Below are positions 1 through 7,539 of a stretch of DNA of 45,845 bases, piece after piece. The first letter of the stretch is position 1. The number at the start of each line of letters is the position of its first letter. Origin of the DNA: a virus; the IMG/VR virus record IMGVR_UViG_3300045999_010396, positions 1-45,845 of that record; one strand, given 5' to 3'. Position numbers and translations under genes: made by a program. The notes under the pieces were generated by a model. That model saw only the letters and a program-made list of their open reading frames with translations, had not been told where the DNA came from and made no database searches.

Positions 1-42
1 TTCTAAGTTAGATTGACCGCGATTCATTTACTATATTTAATA

Positions 43-50
43 TATAAATA
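43..50 (+). promoter_or_regulatory. TATAAATA box, possible late promoter
   Basis: TATAAATA lies seven bases before the first start codon, inside an AT-rich leader. It matches the T4 late promoter -10 consensus. It is the only upstream site here that reads TATAAATA on the coding strand; the other gene heads carry ATATTTAT. At this spacing it could drive a nearly leaderless transcript. AT-richness makes chance occurrence possible. Confidence 0.35.
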
Positions 51-56
51 AAGGTT

Positions 57-539
57 ATGAGAATAATTGAAATAGAAGCAAATATTGTACCACGTAAAGC
101 GTACATAGTAGATGAACATGAACAAGAATATCTAGATTTTAAACAAGATATTGAAGTATTACCTGCTATGTATTATGATACTGATCCTGGTACTAAGTTT
201 TTCTTTAGAAAACGTCATGAAGATGGTGAACCAGGATGGAAAGGTGGTGGATATGAGTGTGTAGAAGAAAATGGTGCTAAACGAGCGTTTCATTTAGATT
301 CATTAATTGTACATCCACGTTATTTTAAACGTAAAGAAAAAGCTGAAAAAATACGTACAAGTACTGGTACTGGTAAACGTGGCCGTCCTAAAATAGATCC
401 ATCACTTAAAAAAACACCTACAGTTTATGTCAAAACTGGTGGTAAACGTGGCCGTCCAAAAATGGATCCAACATTGAAGAAATCAACAGTGTATGTTAAG
501 ACTGGAGGAAAACGTGGTCGCCCAAGAAAGGACAGTTAA
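57..539 (+). CDS. Triple AT-hook DNA-binding protein
   Basis: This 160-residue protein has an N-terminal domain of about 100 residues that I do not recognise, followed by a basic tail with three copies of the AT-hook core RGRP. The cores sit at about residues 108-111, 131-134 and 153-156. Each is preceded by G-K and followed by a basic residue, and the spacing is 22-23 residues. The linkers are also alike (DPSLKK, DPTLKK, TVYVKTGG), so the tail looks like a tandem duplication. AT-hooks bind the minor groove of AT-rich DNA, so a role in organising phage or host DNA is plausible (inference). The ATG at 57 is the first possible start and no Shine-Dalgarno sequence is present. The start MRIIEIEA loosely resembles the Glu-terminated leaders of the following genes but does not fit I/L-x-E well. 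Confidence 0.75.
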   Translation: MRIIEIEANIVPRKAYIVDEHEQEYLDFKQDIEVLPAMYYDTDPGTKFFFRKRHEDGEPGWKGGGYECVEENGAKRAFHLDSLIVHPRYFKRKEKAEKIRTSTGTGKRGRPKIDPSLKKTPTVYVKTGGKRGRPKMDPTLKKSTVYVKTGGKRGRPRKDS

Positions 540-546
540 TATTTAT
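539..546 (+). promoter_or_regulatory. ATATTTAT motif upstream of the kinase gene
   Basis: This copy of the recurrent octamer starts in the stop codon of the previous gene and ends four bases before the ATG at 551. If it is a -10 element, the transcript would be essentially leaderless. Confidence 0.35.
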
Positions 547-550
547 TGAT

Positions 551-1312
551 ATGAGGATTAAAATCAAAGAGGCACAACAAACGCCACAGGCGATATTCAT
601 GGCAGGCCCAGCAGGTGCAGGCAAGTCATTTATCGCCAAATCTTTGCCTCTTTCTAAATTCCAAGTTATAAATGTTGATGACACTTATGAAGAGTTACTT
701 AAGGCTTCTGGTTTAGGAATGAAACTTAAAGATTTTGGTTCTGATGAATTATCACAAGCTGCTAAGTTAATGGGTCAAGCTCAAAAAGTAACTAAGGAAA
801 AACTCAAAAAATCACTTGAAAATTTAAATGATATTATCATTGATGGTACAGGTGCGGCTTCTCGTCCTTTATTTAAGAAAAAGGCAGAATTAGAGGCTTT
901 AGGTTATGAAACTATGATGGTGATGATATATGTTTCACCTATAACTTCACTTGAACGTAATCTAGACAGGGGTGAAAATAATGGTCGTTCATTAATGCCA
1001 GGCACTGTTTTACAAACATGGGAAAAAGTGAATAGTAATATACCTATATATCAAGAAGAATTTGGTGATAATTTTATTTTAATAAATAATGATCCAAAAG
1101 ATGCTAATAAAAGTTTTGATCCACAAGAAATAAAACGTAGATTCTTTGACACTTCTAAAGCTAAAGGTAAACCAAAAACACCTGAAGAAATAGCCAAAAG
1201 AAGAGCTGAAGTAGATGCTATGAATAAGAGTATTGAACAACTAGTTAAACAACAACCAAAATTCACTTCACCAGCTGAGGCTGTTAATAAAATAAAGGCA
1301 TTTATTAAATGA
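551..1312 (+). CDS. P-loop kinase-like NTPase with putative capsid-targeting leader
   Basis: The 253-residue protein has a Walker A motif, GPAGAGKS, at residues 19-26. A phosphotransferase-like core follows, with the element IIIDGTGAASR near residues 95-105, as in AAA_33/zeta-toxin or polynucleotide-kinase-like P-loop proteins. The substrate cannot be told from sequence. The first seven residues, MRIKIKE, precede an Ala and the enzyme core starts only a few residues later. I5-K6-E7/A8 is therefore an ideal site for a T4 gp21-type prohead protease, and the leader may be a capsid-targeting peptide (inference). The C-terminal 50 residues are Lys-rich and helical. The gene overlaps the next by four bases (ATGA), which suggests translational coupling. 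Kinase identity is fairly secure; packaging is hypothetical. Confidence 0.82.
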   Translation: MRIKIKEAQQTPQAIFMAGPAGAGKSFIAKSLPLSKFQVINVDDTYEELLKASGLGMKLKDFGSDELSQAAKLMGQAQKVTKEKLKKSLENLNDIIIDGTGAASRPLFKKKAELEALGYETMMVMIYVSPITSLERNLDRGENNGRSLMPGTVLQTWEKVNSNIPIYQEEFGDNFILINNDPKDANKSFDPQEIKRRFFDTSKAKGKPKTPEEIAKRRAEVDAMNKSIEQLVKQQPKFTSPAEAVNKIKAFIK

Positions 1313-3114
1313 TAGACTTAAATACAATATTAAACGAACTAAACGAAGAGGATACTCAACAAACACCTCCAGCCATTTGTTACTATCCAGGTGGGTTTAA
1401 ACCACCACATGAAGGACATTTTGAAGTACTTAAAGATTTAGCCTCACGTCCTTATGTCACTAAAGTAATAGTATTGATTGGACATAAAACTCGTGATGGT
1501 ATAACTAAAGAACAGAGTAAACGTATTTGGGATTTATATTTAGCTACTTCTCCTATGGCTAAAGCAGTTGTAAGAATAAGTACAGATCCGTCTCCAATCA
1601 AAGATATTTTCACAGCATTTAATGATGATTTAGAGTTAAAAGCATATGTAGCCGGTGCTAAAAATGAAGTAGAAGAACAAGATTATTTCACTCCATTACA
1701 AAAAGCATTTGGTACTAGAGTAATGCCTTTACCTATTGAAGAAAAAGTAGTAACAAATAATAAACGCTTATCAGGAACTCAAGTACGTGGTTTAGTAACT
1801 AAACTTAAAGAATCAGTACTAGCTTTACGTTCAGTACCTGATAAATCATCAATTGAATATTCTAAAGCTAAAAATGAATATTTAAATAACTATAAAGAAT
1901 TAGAAGGATGTTTCCCAGAAGTTATAATACAGAAAGGTGGATTTGAAGATATACTTAAAATATTAGGAATACCAGTATTAAATGTGGACCAACTTCAAGA
2001 AAATCAAGAAGATGGTAATTTAATTATACGTGTACCTTATCGTTTAACAACTAAATTAGAGAACTATCTTAACACAATGTTGATTCCATTTGAATACTCT
2101 CAACAAGCATTTGGTGGACATGAGCGTCGTATGTTAATACCTAATTTAGGAGATAATAATGAACAGCGTGAACAAGTACTCAAATATCTATCTAAACATA
2201 ATATACCTGTTAATGTAGAAGAAGATTTATTCACTGTCAATTGGTGGAAATCAACATTAGAAGAAACACTATCAGAACCAAAAGATAAAACAGATAATAT
2301 TATAGCTGATTTTATTGATTTTACTGCTCAAGCTCTTGATTTACAAAAAGTACCTAAAATTACTTTTAGTGATGATGAGAGTTTAGCTCAAAAAATGCAC
2401 TCTTTAGGTGCTTATCAACCTAAAAATGATGAATTATTAGTTATTAAAGGATCAAGATTACCCGCTGATATTTTACGAACATTAGCTCATGAGTTAGTAC
2501 ATCGTAAACAAGCTGAAATGAGACCTTTAAAACCAGAAGATGGTAAAACAGGTTCAGAAGTAGAAAATGAGGCTAATGCTGCTGCTGGAGTATTATTAAG
2601 ACAATTTGGTAAATACAGACCAGAAATATTTTCTGAAGCAGATGCTTTAAAAGGTGATTATAAGATATATTGTGATATGGATGGTGTGTTAGTTGACTTT
2701 GATAAAGGATATAGAGAATTAACAGGCACAGAAGCTAGTTTTGATACACCAAAAGAAGAATTTTGGGAACCAATCACTAAAGCAGGAGCAGCATTTTGGA
2801 TTAAATTAAAATGGATGCCTGATGGAAAACAATTATGGGACTATATTAAACCATATAACCCAGATTTATTATCTGCTCCATCACGTGAGGAATCATCTAA
2901 AATAGGTAAACGCGTTTGGGTAAAAAGAGAATTACCAGGTACTAAACTTATTTTACGTCAAGCTGAACGTAAGCAAGAATTTTCAACACCAAACTCTATT
3001 TTAATTGATGATAGAGCTGATAATATACAACGTTGGAAAGACGCTGGTGGTGTAGGTATTTTACATACATCAGCAGCTGATACAATACAACAATTGAAAG
3101 ATTTAGGTTTATGA
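1309..3114 (+). CDS. Three-domain fusion: nucleotidyltransferase / HExxH / HAD phosphatase-like
   Basis: The 601-residue protein joins three recognisable modules. Residues 23-165 form a cytidylyltransferase-like domain with the (H)xGH signature (H34-E-G-H37) and the C-terminal SGTQVR motif (155-160), as in NMN/pantetheine-phosphate adenylyltransferases. Residues 340-425 carry HELVH (394-398), followed by the acidic stretch E417-V-E-N-E-A-N, which resembles a zincin with a downstream Glu ligand. Residues 449-601 form a HAD-like domain with D456-M-D-G and a late D567-D568, as in 5'(3')-deoxyribonucleotidases. The region between the first two modules is unassigned. NAD or nucleotide-cofactor metabolism is possible, but the fusion may act otherwise. 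The leader MIDLNTILNE fits L-x-E processing. The gene overlaps both neighbours by four bases. Confidence 0.8.
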   Translation: MIDLNTILNELNEEDTQQTPPAICYYPGGFKPPHEGHFEVLKDLASRPYVTKVIVLIGHKTRDGITKEQSKRIWDLYLATSPMAKAVVRISTDPSPIKDIFTAFNDDLELKAYVAGAKNEVEEQDYFTPLQKAFGTRVMPLPIEEKVVTNNKRLSGTQVRGLVTKLKESVLALRSVPDKSSIEYSKAKNEYLNNYKELEGCFPEVIIQKGGFEDILKILGIPVLNVDQLQENQEDGNLIIRVPYRLTTKLENYLNTMLIPFEYSQQAFGGHERRMLIPNLGDNNEQREQVLKYLSKHNIPVNVEEDLFTVNWWKSTLEETLSEPKDKTDNIIADFIDFTAQALDLQKVPKITFSDDESLAQKMHSLGAYQPKNDELLVIKGSRLPADILRTLAHELVHRKQAEMRPLKPEDGKTGSEVENEANAAAGVLLRQFGKYRPEIFSEADALKGDYKIYCDMDGVLVDFDKGYRELTGTEASFDTPKEEFWEPITKAGAAFWIKLKWMPDGKQLWDYIKPYNPDLLSAPSREESSKIGKRVWVKRELPGTKLILRQAERKQEFSTPNSILIDDRADNIQRWKDAGGVGILHTSAADTIQQLKDLGL

Positions 3115-3521
3115 TTAAATTAATTAATCTTTTAAAAGAAAATTATTCTTTTTCTCTTCCTGAAATTGAAAGAGATGAGGAAAGTAATATTTTAACTGTG
3201 ACATATAACTTTAAAACTGATAAAAATAATTATAAAGTTATTTTTAATTCATTTGAAAAGCCTAGAATTTTTGAAGTAGAGTTTGGTATAGATAAAGGAG
3301 AATTTAACGCTTTAGACACATTACAAATGACTGGTGAAGGAAATGCTTTAAAAATATTAAGTACTATAGCTGATATAATTAATAGTTTTTTACAAACTTT
3401 TCCTAATGATTATGATGAAGTATTAATAACAGGTACAACTGATAAAAGACGTGATGTATATAGAAAATTTTTTCCTAGTAAAATAAATTCAAAATATTCA
3501 GATAAAGTAATAATAAAATAA
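3111..3521 (+). CDS. Unknown protein with L-x-E leader
   Basis: I do not recognise this 136-residue protein. It begins MIKLINLLKEN, with L8-K9-E10 fitting a T4 gp21-type processing site, like several neighbours. The body has alternating beta-like strands (LTVTYNFKTD, YKVIFNSFE) and then a helix. The C-terminal part, 'DEVLITGTTDKRRDVYRKFF', resembles the end of small phage proteins in which a hydrophobic strand is followed by a YRKFF helix. The start overlaps the end of the fusion-enzyme gene (ATGA), so translation is probably coupled. Packaging in the head is inferred only from the leader. Confidence 0.65.
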   Translation: MIKLINLLKENYSFSLPEIERDEESNILTVTYNFKTDKNNYKVIFNSFEKPRIFEVEFGIDKGEFNALDTLQMTGEGNALKILSTIADIINSFLQTFPNDYDEVLITGTTDKRRDVYRKFFPSKINSKYSDKVIIK

Positions 3522-3524
3522 GTT

Positions 3525-4100
3525 ATGAGTGAACATAATTTAAAGAAAGAGTTTTCGAAACGTGATGTACAAAGAATGAGAAATATCATCACAGGTAACG
3601 CTGGTGGTTCTACAGGTATTCAAGTAGGTTATACTAAACAATCTCAAGATTATCAAGAAGGAGATATATGGGAAGAGAATGGTAAAAAATGGACTATTAA
3701 AAATGGTATTAAACAAACTATCACTAAACATGATAAGTTAAGACAATTAGTTACTATGCCTTTATCTTGTCCTAGTTGTGATAAACCAATGAAAAATAAT
3801 GTTTATAATAAAAAAATGTTTAGTCTTCATAACATGTGTTTTGATTGTGTTATTGATATGGAGGCTAAAATTAAACATAGTGGAAAATGGGATGAATATG
3901 AGAAAGGTATATTAAATGCTAATAAAAATGATAATGTTGATGATTTTGAAAAAGCTGTTGAAGAATATATACATATTCAACATGGATCATATTTTAGTGA
4001 AAATGGTGATATAGAATCATGGAGTGGTGGTAAAATTAATGAAGAAGAAATAAAAAATGTTAAAGAATATATCAAAAAGTTGCGTGAGACACAAATATAA
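3525..4100 (+). CDS. Conserved phage protein with two CxxC pairs
   Basis: This 191-residue protein has a central segment, EGDIWEENGKKWTIKNGIKQ, followed by a four-Cys cluster: C82-P-S-C85 and C105-F-D-C108. The cluster could bind zinc as a small ribbon or knuckle. The C-terminal half is helical and charged. I recall closely similar small proteins from other T4-like phages, but none has an established function. The N-terminus (MSEHNLKKEFSKRDVQRMRN) lacks the I/L-x-E leader seen next door, although VQRMRN slightly recalls the RMQ motif elsewhere in this window. The gene starts three bases after the previous stop. Confidence 0.68.
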   Translation: MSEHNLKKEFSKRDVQRMRNIITGNAGGSTGIQVGYTKQSQDYQEGDIWEENGKKWTIKNGIKQTITKHDKLRQLVTMPLSCPSCDKPMKNNVYNKKMFSLHNMCFDCVIDMEAKIKHSGKWDEYEKGILNANKNDNVDDFEKAVEEYIHIQHGSYFSENGDIESWSGGKINEEEIKNVKEYIKKLRETQI

Positions 4101-4102
4101 AG

Positions 4103-4110
4103 ATATTTAT
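4103..4110 (+). promoter_or_regulatory. ATATTTAT motif
   Basis: A copy of the recurrent octamer lies in the short gap after the stop at 4100, 26 bases before the ATG at 4137. That is a reasonable promoter-to-start distance. Confidence 0.4.
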
Positions 4111-4136
4111 GTGTAACCTTTAATGATTTGATAATA

Positions 4137-4430
4137 ATGGATAATAGCATTTGGACCGTTTTAATAACAGCTGTTACTGTATTAGGTAGCACCCAAGCTT
4201 TTCGATACTATGAGCGTAGAGCTTTACATAAAGAACGTGATGAAGATTTTATTCGCCATGATTGCAAAGATCGTATAGCTAAATTAGAGGCACTACTTGA
4301 AGACTCTAAAGAAGAAAAAGAAGAAATGCGTAATTTAATTTTAAAATTAACTTCTGAAGTAGCTGAATTACGTACTAAAGTTGAGTTTTTAACAACAGAA
4401 AATAATAAGTTAATTAAATCTATTAAATAA
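4137..4430 (+). CDS. Membrane-anchored coiled-coil protein
   Basis: The 97-residue product has one N-terminal hydrophobic segment (about residues 5-20, IWTVLITAVTVLG), then a basic stretch (FRYYERRALHK). A long charged coiled coil with heptad-like leucines fills residues 40-97. I chose the ATG at 4137; an in-frame TTG lies three codons upstream. The layout fits an inner-membrane protein with a soluble coiled coil and is compatible with a spanin-like or membrane-tethering role. No lysis gene is recognisable beside it, so the function stays open. Confidence 0.6.
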   Translation: MDNSIWTVLITAVTVLGSTQAFRYYERRALHKERDEDFIRHDCKDRIAKLEALLEDSKEEKEEMRNLILKLTSEVAELRTKVEFLTTENNKLIKSIK

Positions 4431-4455
4431 AATATAATTTACTTAATAGATAAAT

Positions 4456-4463
4456 ATATTTAT
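4456..4463 (+). promoter_or_regulatory. ATATTTAT motif upstream of the Dps-like gene
   Basis: A copy of the recurrent octamer lies in the 54-base gap after the stop at 4430, 21 bases before the ATG at 4485. Confidence 0.4.
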
Positions 4464-4484
4464 GTAGGATAAAACCTATATAAG

Positions 4485-5060
4485 ATGCCTTATACTCGTA
4501 AAGGAAATTGCGTATATAAAGAAACTGGTAAGAAAATGGGCTGTTCTAAAGACACAACAGCCGCTGAGAAATATATGAAAGCGTTATATGCTGCTGAAGA
4601 TGGAAATCTTAAAGAAGGATTTGAACCAGAAACAATCAATCCAGACCAACCAGAATTAGCTGTGACTATTGAGTTACCTAATCCAACACAAACAATGGCT
4701 AATTTTGTATCAACATTTTTTGCTTCCCGTACACAAGCTCATATATTCCATTTACAAGTAACAGGACCAGGCTCATATGCTAAGCATAAAGCCTTAAATA
4801 AATACTATGAAGATATTATAGATTTAATTGACGCTTTAGTTGAATCATTTCAAGGTCGTTATGGTATTATTACAGGTTATACTTGTGAAAAACAATGGAT
4901 TGAAAATCCAAATGATACTATAAAATATTTTGAGGCTTTATGCATGTATGTAGAAAAAAATCGTCATTCATTACCTCAAGATTCATATATTCAAAATCAA
5001 ATTGATGCTTTTATTGAGTTAATTGAATCAACTAAATATAAATTAGTAAATCTACAATAA
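4485..5060 (+). CDS. Dps/ferritin-like protein with N-terminal Cys element
   Basis: The 191-residue protein has a helical domain (about residues 65-190) that aligns by eye with Dps. H89-L-Q-V-T-G-P and A-K-H101-K line up with the H51 and H63 regions of E. coli Dps, and D116 and E120 with D78 and E82, at the same spacings. The Dps D67 position is Asn here. These residues form the intersubunit ferroxidase site in Dps, so iron binding and oxidation is plausible. The first 40 residues (MPYTRKGNCVYKETGKKMGC) are a separate small element with two Cys. A linker, NLKEG (L42-K-E44), could be cut by a gp21-type protease. DNA binding or protection inside the head or host is inference. I recall related ferritin-like phage proteins filed under DUF numbers, but could not check. 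Confidence 0.72.
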   Translation: MPYTRKGNCVYKETGKKMGCSKDTTAAEKYMKALYAAEDGNLKEGFEPETINPDQPELAVTIELPNPTQTMANFVSTFFASRTQAHIFHLQVTGPGSYAKHKALNKYYEDIIDLIDALVESFQGRYGIITGYTCEKQWIENPNDTIKYFEALCMYVEKNRHSLPQDSYIQNQIDAFIELIESTKYKLVNLQ

Positions 5061-5434
5061 TGCGTATTCGTATAGTTAAAGAAGAAGATTTTACACCTAT
5101 TGCTAATCCAAAGGAACCAAAACCTGAGGCTAAGCAATTTCAAATATTAGCATCAATGATCACTAACACTAAAGTTAATGATCAAACTAATATTCTATCT
5201 GCTATGCGTGCATTACCAGGGGTCACTATTGTTAACTCACAAGCAGCTGTTCCTGGATCAAATTCAGAAGGACAACTACGCTATAAAACAAATGTTGATA
5301 TTAAAATTGACACTTCAGCTTTAGAAGGTGATGTAAAAGCAGGTATTAAGAAAATAGTTGAAGATATTAAAAAAATTGAAGGTGTAGTTGAATTTAAAAT
5401 ATTACCAAAAGCAAAAGAAACAACTCCATATTAA
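5060..5434 (+). CDS. Unknown protein with V-x-E leader
   Basis: This 124-residue protein has no recognised family. It begins MRIRIVKEEDF, with V6-K7-E8, nearly the same leader as the ParB-like protein at 25004 (MRIRIIKEDEN). A Pro/Lys-rich linker follows. Residues 30-120 then resemble a compact alpha/beta ferredoxin-like fold (ILASMITNTK, LPGVTIVNSQ, YKTNVDIKID, IEGVVEFKIL). The start overlaps the previous stop by one base (TAATG). The leader suggests an internal head protein; the function is unknown. Confidence 0.65.
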   Translation: MRIRIVKEEDFTPIANPKEPKPEAKQFQILASMITNTKVNDQTNILSAMRALPGVTIVNSQAAVPGSNSEGQLRYKTNVDIKIDTSALEGDVKAGIKKIVEDIKKIEGVVEFKILPKAKETTPY

Positions 5435-5435
5435 T

Positions 5436-5918
5436 ATGAAACTAATAGACATTTTAAAAGAAAATTTAAGTGAAGTTAAATTTAAAGATATTCTAAAACC
5501 TTTACAAACGGCTTTAGAAAGCATGGGATATGATTATTATGAAGGAGATTATGGAGATCAATATTTTTCAAAAGATATTAATGCTGATACTAACACTCCA
5601 AGTAGAATATATATAAATATTTCTCCTTCTGTAGAAGAAAGAAGATCAAAAGATCAAGGCGAAAATCCACTAGGGCTTGGTCAATATACAACAGTTGATT
5701 TACTTATGTCATTTTATACTTGGTCAATAAATCGTAAATTCTTTGGTTTATATAAAAAAAAGGAATTAACAAAAGATCAAAATTTAGCTGGAGCTGAAGG
5801 TTTAAATATTGATTTAGGATCTGGTATGTTTGATATTCCTGTTGAAGAAGCTGTACAAAGAATTGTAAGTTTAGTTAAAAAAGGTGAGGCTAAAATTGCT
5901 AGTGAAATTAATCAATAA
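5436..5918 (+). CDS. Unknown protein with L-x-E leader
   Basis: The product is 160 residues from the ATG at 5436, one base after the previous stop; a longer in-frame ORF reaches back into the preceding gene. The start MKLIDILKENLSE gives L7-K8-E9 at the expected cleavage point. The body includes a Tyr-rich segment (GYDYYEGDYGDQYF) and a beta-rich middle (PSRIYINISPSVEE), then an amphipathic helix (VEEAVQRIVSLVKKGE). I do not recognise the fold. Confidence 0.65.
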   Translation: MKLIDILKENLSEVKFKDILKPLQTALESMGYDYYEGDYGDQYFSKDINADTNTPSRIYINISPSVEERRSKDQGENPLGLGQYTTVDLLMSFYTWSINRKFFGLYKKKELTKDQNLAGAEGLNIDLGSGMFDIPVEEAVQRIVSLVKKGEAKIASEINQ

Positions 5919-5922
5919 ATTA

Positions 5923-6786
5923 ATGAACAAGATACAATTAAAAGAACATATTGAAAAAATTATTAACTATGTAGGCCAAGAATATAATCATGGTCCTAAA
6001 TTAGTTATGAATGAATCTAAAGAACCTGTCTTCATTTCTGAAGGTATGTTTTACCATATTGAAAATAATTTACCACTTAATGAATCAATATACCGTCCTC
6101 AATCATCAATGTTTTTAAAACTATTTGTTGAGGCAAGAAATTTATATGATTCTAAGCGTTTAACATTATGTGAGGCTGATCAATACTATTTTGATAATAC
6201 TGATATTGGTAAATTTGGTGAGTACAATGGTATTAAAGTACCACTAGACTTACCCTTGACCGAGGAATTTTTAACAGAAGCATTAGGTGAAGGAACATTT
6301 AACTCACAAAAACACATAGCTACATTCTCAGGACCTGATGGTGTTGCTGATGTGTATAAGATGTCTGATGGTACTTATTATGCTCAAGTAGAAGGTGATC
6401 CTGATTATGACATGGTAGCTAAGGACGTCGCTGAAATGGCCGCTAAATTAAAAAGAGATGGTTTAATAACACGTGTCGCTGGTGAATTAAATGAATCATT
6501 AAGTGAAGAAAAAAAAGATCCACCAATTGGTAAACCAAAACGTGGTGGTTCTAAAAAATTCTATGTGTATGTTAGAGATAAAGGTAAAGTAAAAAAAGTA
6601 TCATTTGGTATGGCAGGTGGAGGCTTAAGAGCCAAACTAAACAATCCAAAAGCACGAGCGGCGTTTTCTAAACGTCATAACTGTCCACAGAAAAAAGACA
6701 GAACTAAAGCATCATATTGGAGTTGTCGTTTACCTCGCTATGCTAAATTATTAGGATTTAAAACAACATTTAGTGGATATTGGTAA
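5923..6786 (+). CDS. Phage protein with conserved Cys/Arg-rich C-terminal domain
   Basis: The product is 287 residues from the ATG at 5923, chosen because it follows the previous stop by four bases; an in-frame start 39 bases upstream would overlap. MNKIQLKEHIEK places L6-K7-E8 as a possible processing site. The last 75 residues form a distinct basic domain: strands (KFYVYVRDKG, KVKKVSFGMA), then RHNCPQKKDR, YWSCRLPRYAK and a terminal FSGYW. I recall this C-terminal module on many T4-like phage proteins with different N-termini, always of unknown role. Its RHNC...WSC pair could bind metal. The N-terminal part is acidic and mostly helical. Confidence 0.7.
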   Translation: MNKIQLKEHIEKIINYVGQEYNHGPKLVMNESKEPVFISEGMFYHIENNLPLNESIYRPQSSMFLKLFVEARNLYDSKRLTLCEADQYYFDNTDIGKFGEYNGIKVPLDLPLTEEFLTEALGEGTFNSQKHIATFSGPDGVADVYKMSDGTYYAQVEGDPDYDMVAKDVAEMAAKLKRDGLITRVAGELNESLSEEKKDPPIGKPKRGGSKKFYVYVRDKGKVKKVSFGMAGGGLRAKLNNPKARAAFSKRHNCPQKKDRTKASYWSCRLPRYAKLLGFKTTFSGYW

Positions 6787-7013
6787 TGATTAGTTTAATT
6801 AAAATATTAAAAGAAGGAAAAATTGAATACCCAGCTGATCATCAGCCAGGTATGCGTGTCACTAAAGGTGGTTCAATGTGTACTAATTGTGAATATTGGA
6901 TAGCTGAGGGTAACAAATGTAATAATGAATATTGGCTTCAATGGAATGATGGTGATGAACAAGTTCCATATCCTGCTGATGAGTATTGTTGTAATTGGTG
7001 GCATGCTAAATAA
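6786..7013 (+). CDS. Small Cys-rich protein, possibly metal or Fe-S binding
   Basis: The product is 75 residues from the ATG at 6786, which shares one base with the previous stop (TAATG). The leader MISLIKILKEGK contains L8-K9-E10. Five Cys follow: C32-x2-C35-x9-C45-x22-C68-C69, with many aromatic residues (EYW, EYWLQW, CCNWW). Cys spacing with nearby Trp resembles high-potential iron-sulfur proteins but is not an exact match, so zinc or iron-sulfur binding is only a suggestion. If the leader is removed, the mature protein would be about 65 residues. Confidence 0.68.
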   Translation: MISLIKILKEGKIEYPADHQPGMRVTKGGSMCTNCEYWIAEGNKCNNEYWLQWNDGDEQVPYPADEYCCNWWHAK

Positions 7014-7019
7014 ATTAAT

Positions 7020-7283
7020 ATGAGTCAACCATATACAGATCTGTTAGTGACAGATGAATATATAATTAGGGAATTTGATGAAAACATTGACCCTATAGAA
7101 TTAATGTGGCATCGAGATGATGAAAATAGGTTGGTTGAAGCTATAGAACATACAGATTGGTTAGTACAACTTGATAATCAACTACCAGTATCTATGACCC
7201 AACCAATATTTATACCACGTCATATGTGGCATAGAACTATAAAAGGTACAGGCAAATTAAAGATAAAAATATACAAATCGTGA
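7020..7283 (+). CDS. Small cupin-like conserved phage protein
   Basis: The 87-residue protein contains the pattern EYIIREFDE...PIELMWHRDDENR...WLVQLDNQLP...IFIPRHMWHR, ending in a Lys/Ile strand. His residues in WHRD and MWHR, separated by beta-like strands, suggest a single-domain cupin barrel (inference). I recall similar small proteins from diverse large phages. There is no I/L-x-E leader. The last ten codons lie in the first copy of a 32-base direct repeat, so this gene's end doubles as the start region of the next gene. It overlaps that GTG start by four bases. Confidence 0.65.
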   Translation: MSQPYTDLLVTDEYIIREFDENIDPIELMWHRDDENRLVEAIEHTDWLVQLDNQLPVSMTQPIFIPRHMWHRTIKGTGKLKIKIYKS

Positions 7284-7285
7284 AA
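7254..7285 (+). repeat. Direct repeat copy 1 (32 bp)
   Basis: This segment matches 7540-7571 over 32 bases with two differences. It ends in the start region of the gene at 7280, where the start codon is GTG; in the second copy it is ATG. The two copies bracket the whole 7280-7537 gene. Confidence 0.85.
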
Positions 7286-7537
7286 CAAAACATTAACGAA
7301 ATTAAGAAAATGCAGCGTTTAGCTGGTATTAAAATAAACGAAGCTGATGATATATTTAATAACCAACATTCAGTTAGTGATGAAAATTATAAGAAAATGG
7401 ATGGCTTAGTTAATAGAGACGATTATAATAATTTTATTAACTCAGCTACTAATATAATGCGTGATCTAACTAATGAAGGAATTGAAGTAAAAGATATATT
7501 TTATTATCTTTACACTAGATTAACAGCTGAAGTATAA
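7280..7537 (+). CDS. Small protein with RMQ-LAGI-like motif and INE/A site
   Basis: The 85-residue product starts at a GTG (7280). The N-terminus MKQNINEIKKMQRLAGI matches the C-terminal end of the scaffold protein (IRRMQQLAGI) and of the ParB-like protein (INRLKKLAGL). It is followed at once by K-I19-N-E21/A22, a good gp21-type cleavage site. The rest is helical with no known domain. Direct repeats flank the gene, so it looks like an insertion or one product of a tandem duplication. The shared motif suggests an interaction partner in the prohead core (inference). Confidence 0.65.
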   Translation: MKQNINEIKKMQRLAGIKINEADDIFNNQHSVSDENYKKMDGLVNRDDYNNFINSATNIMRDLTNEGIEVKDIFYYLYTRLTAEV

Positions 7538-7539
7538 AA

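Noticed and set aside
5388-5435. Earlier start for the protein at 5436
   Set aside because: It extends into the previous gene; the ATG at 5436 begins with MKLIDILKE, typical of this cluster.
5884-5922. Earlier start for the protein at 5923
   Set aside because: It extends into the previous gene; the ATG at 5923 comes four bases after that stop and gives a leader like its neighbours.
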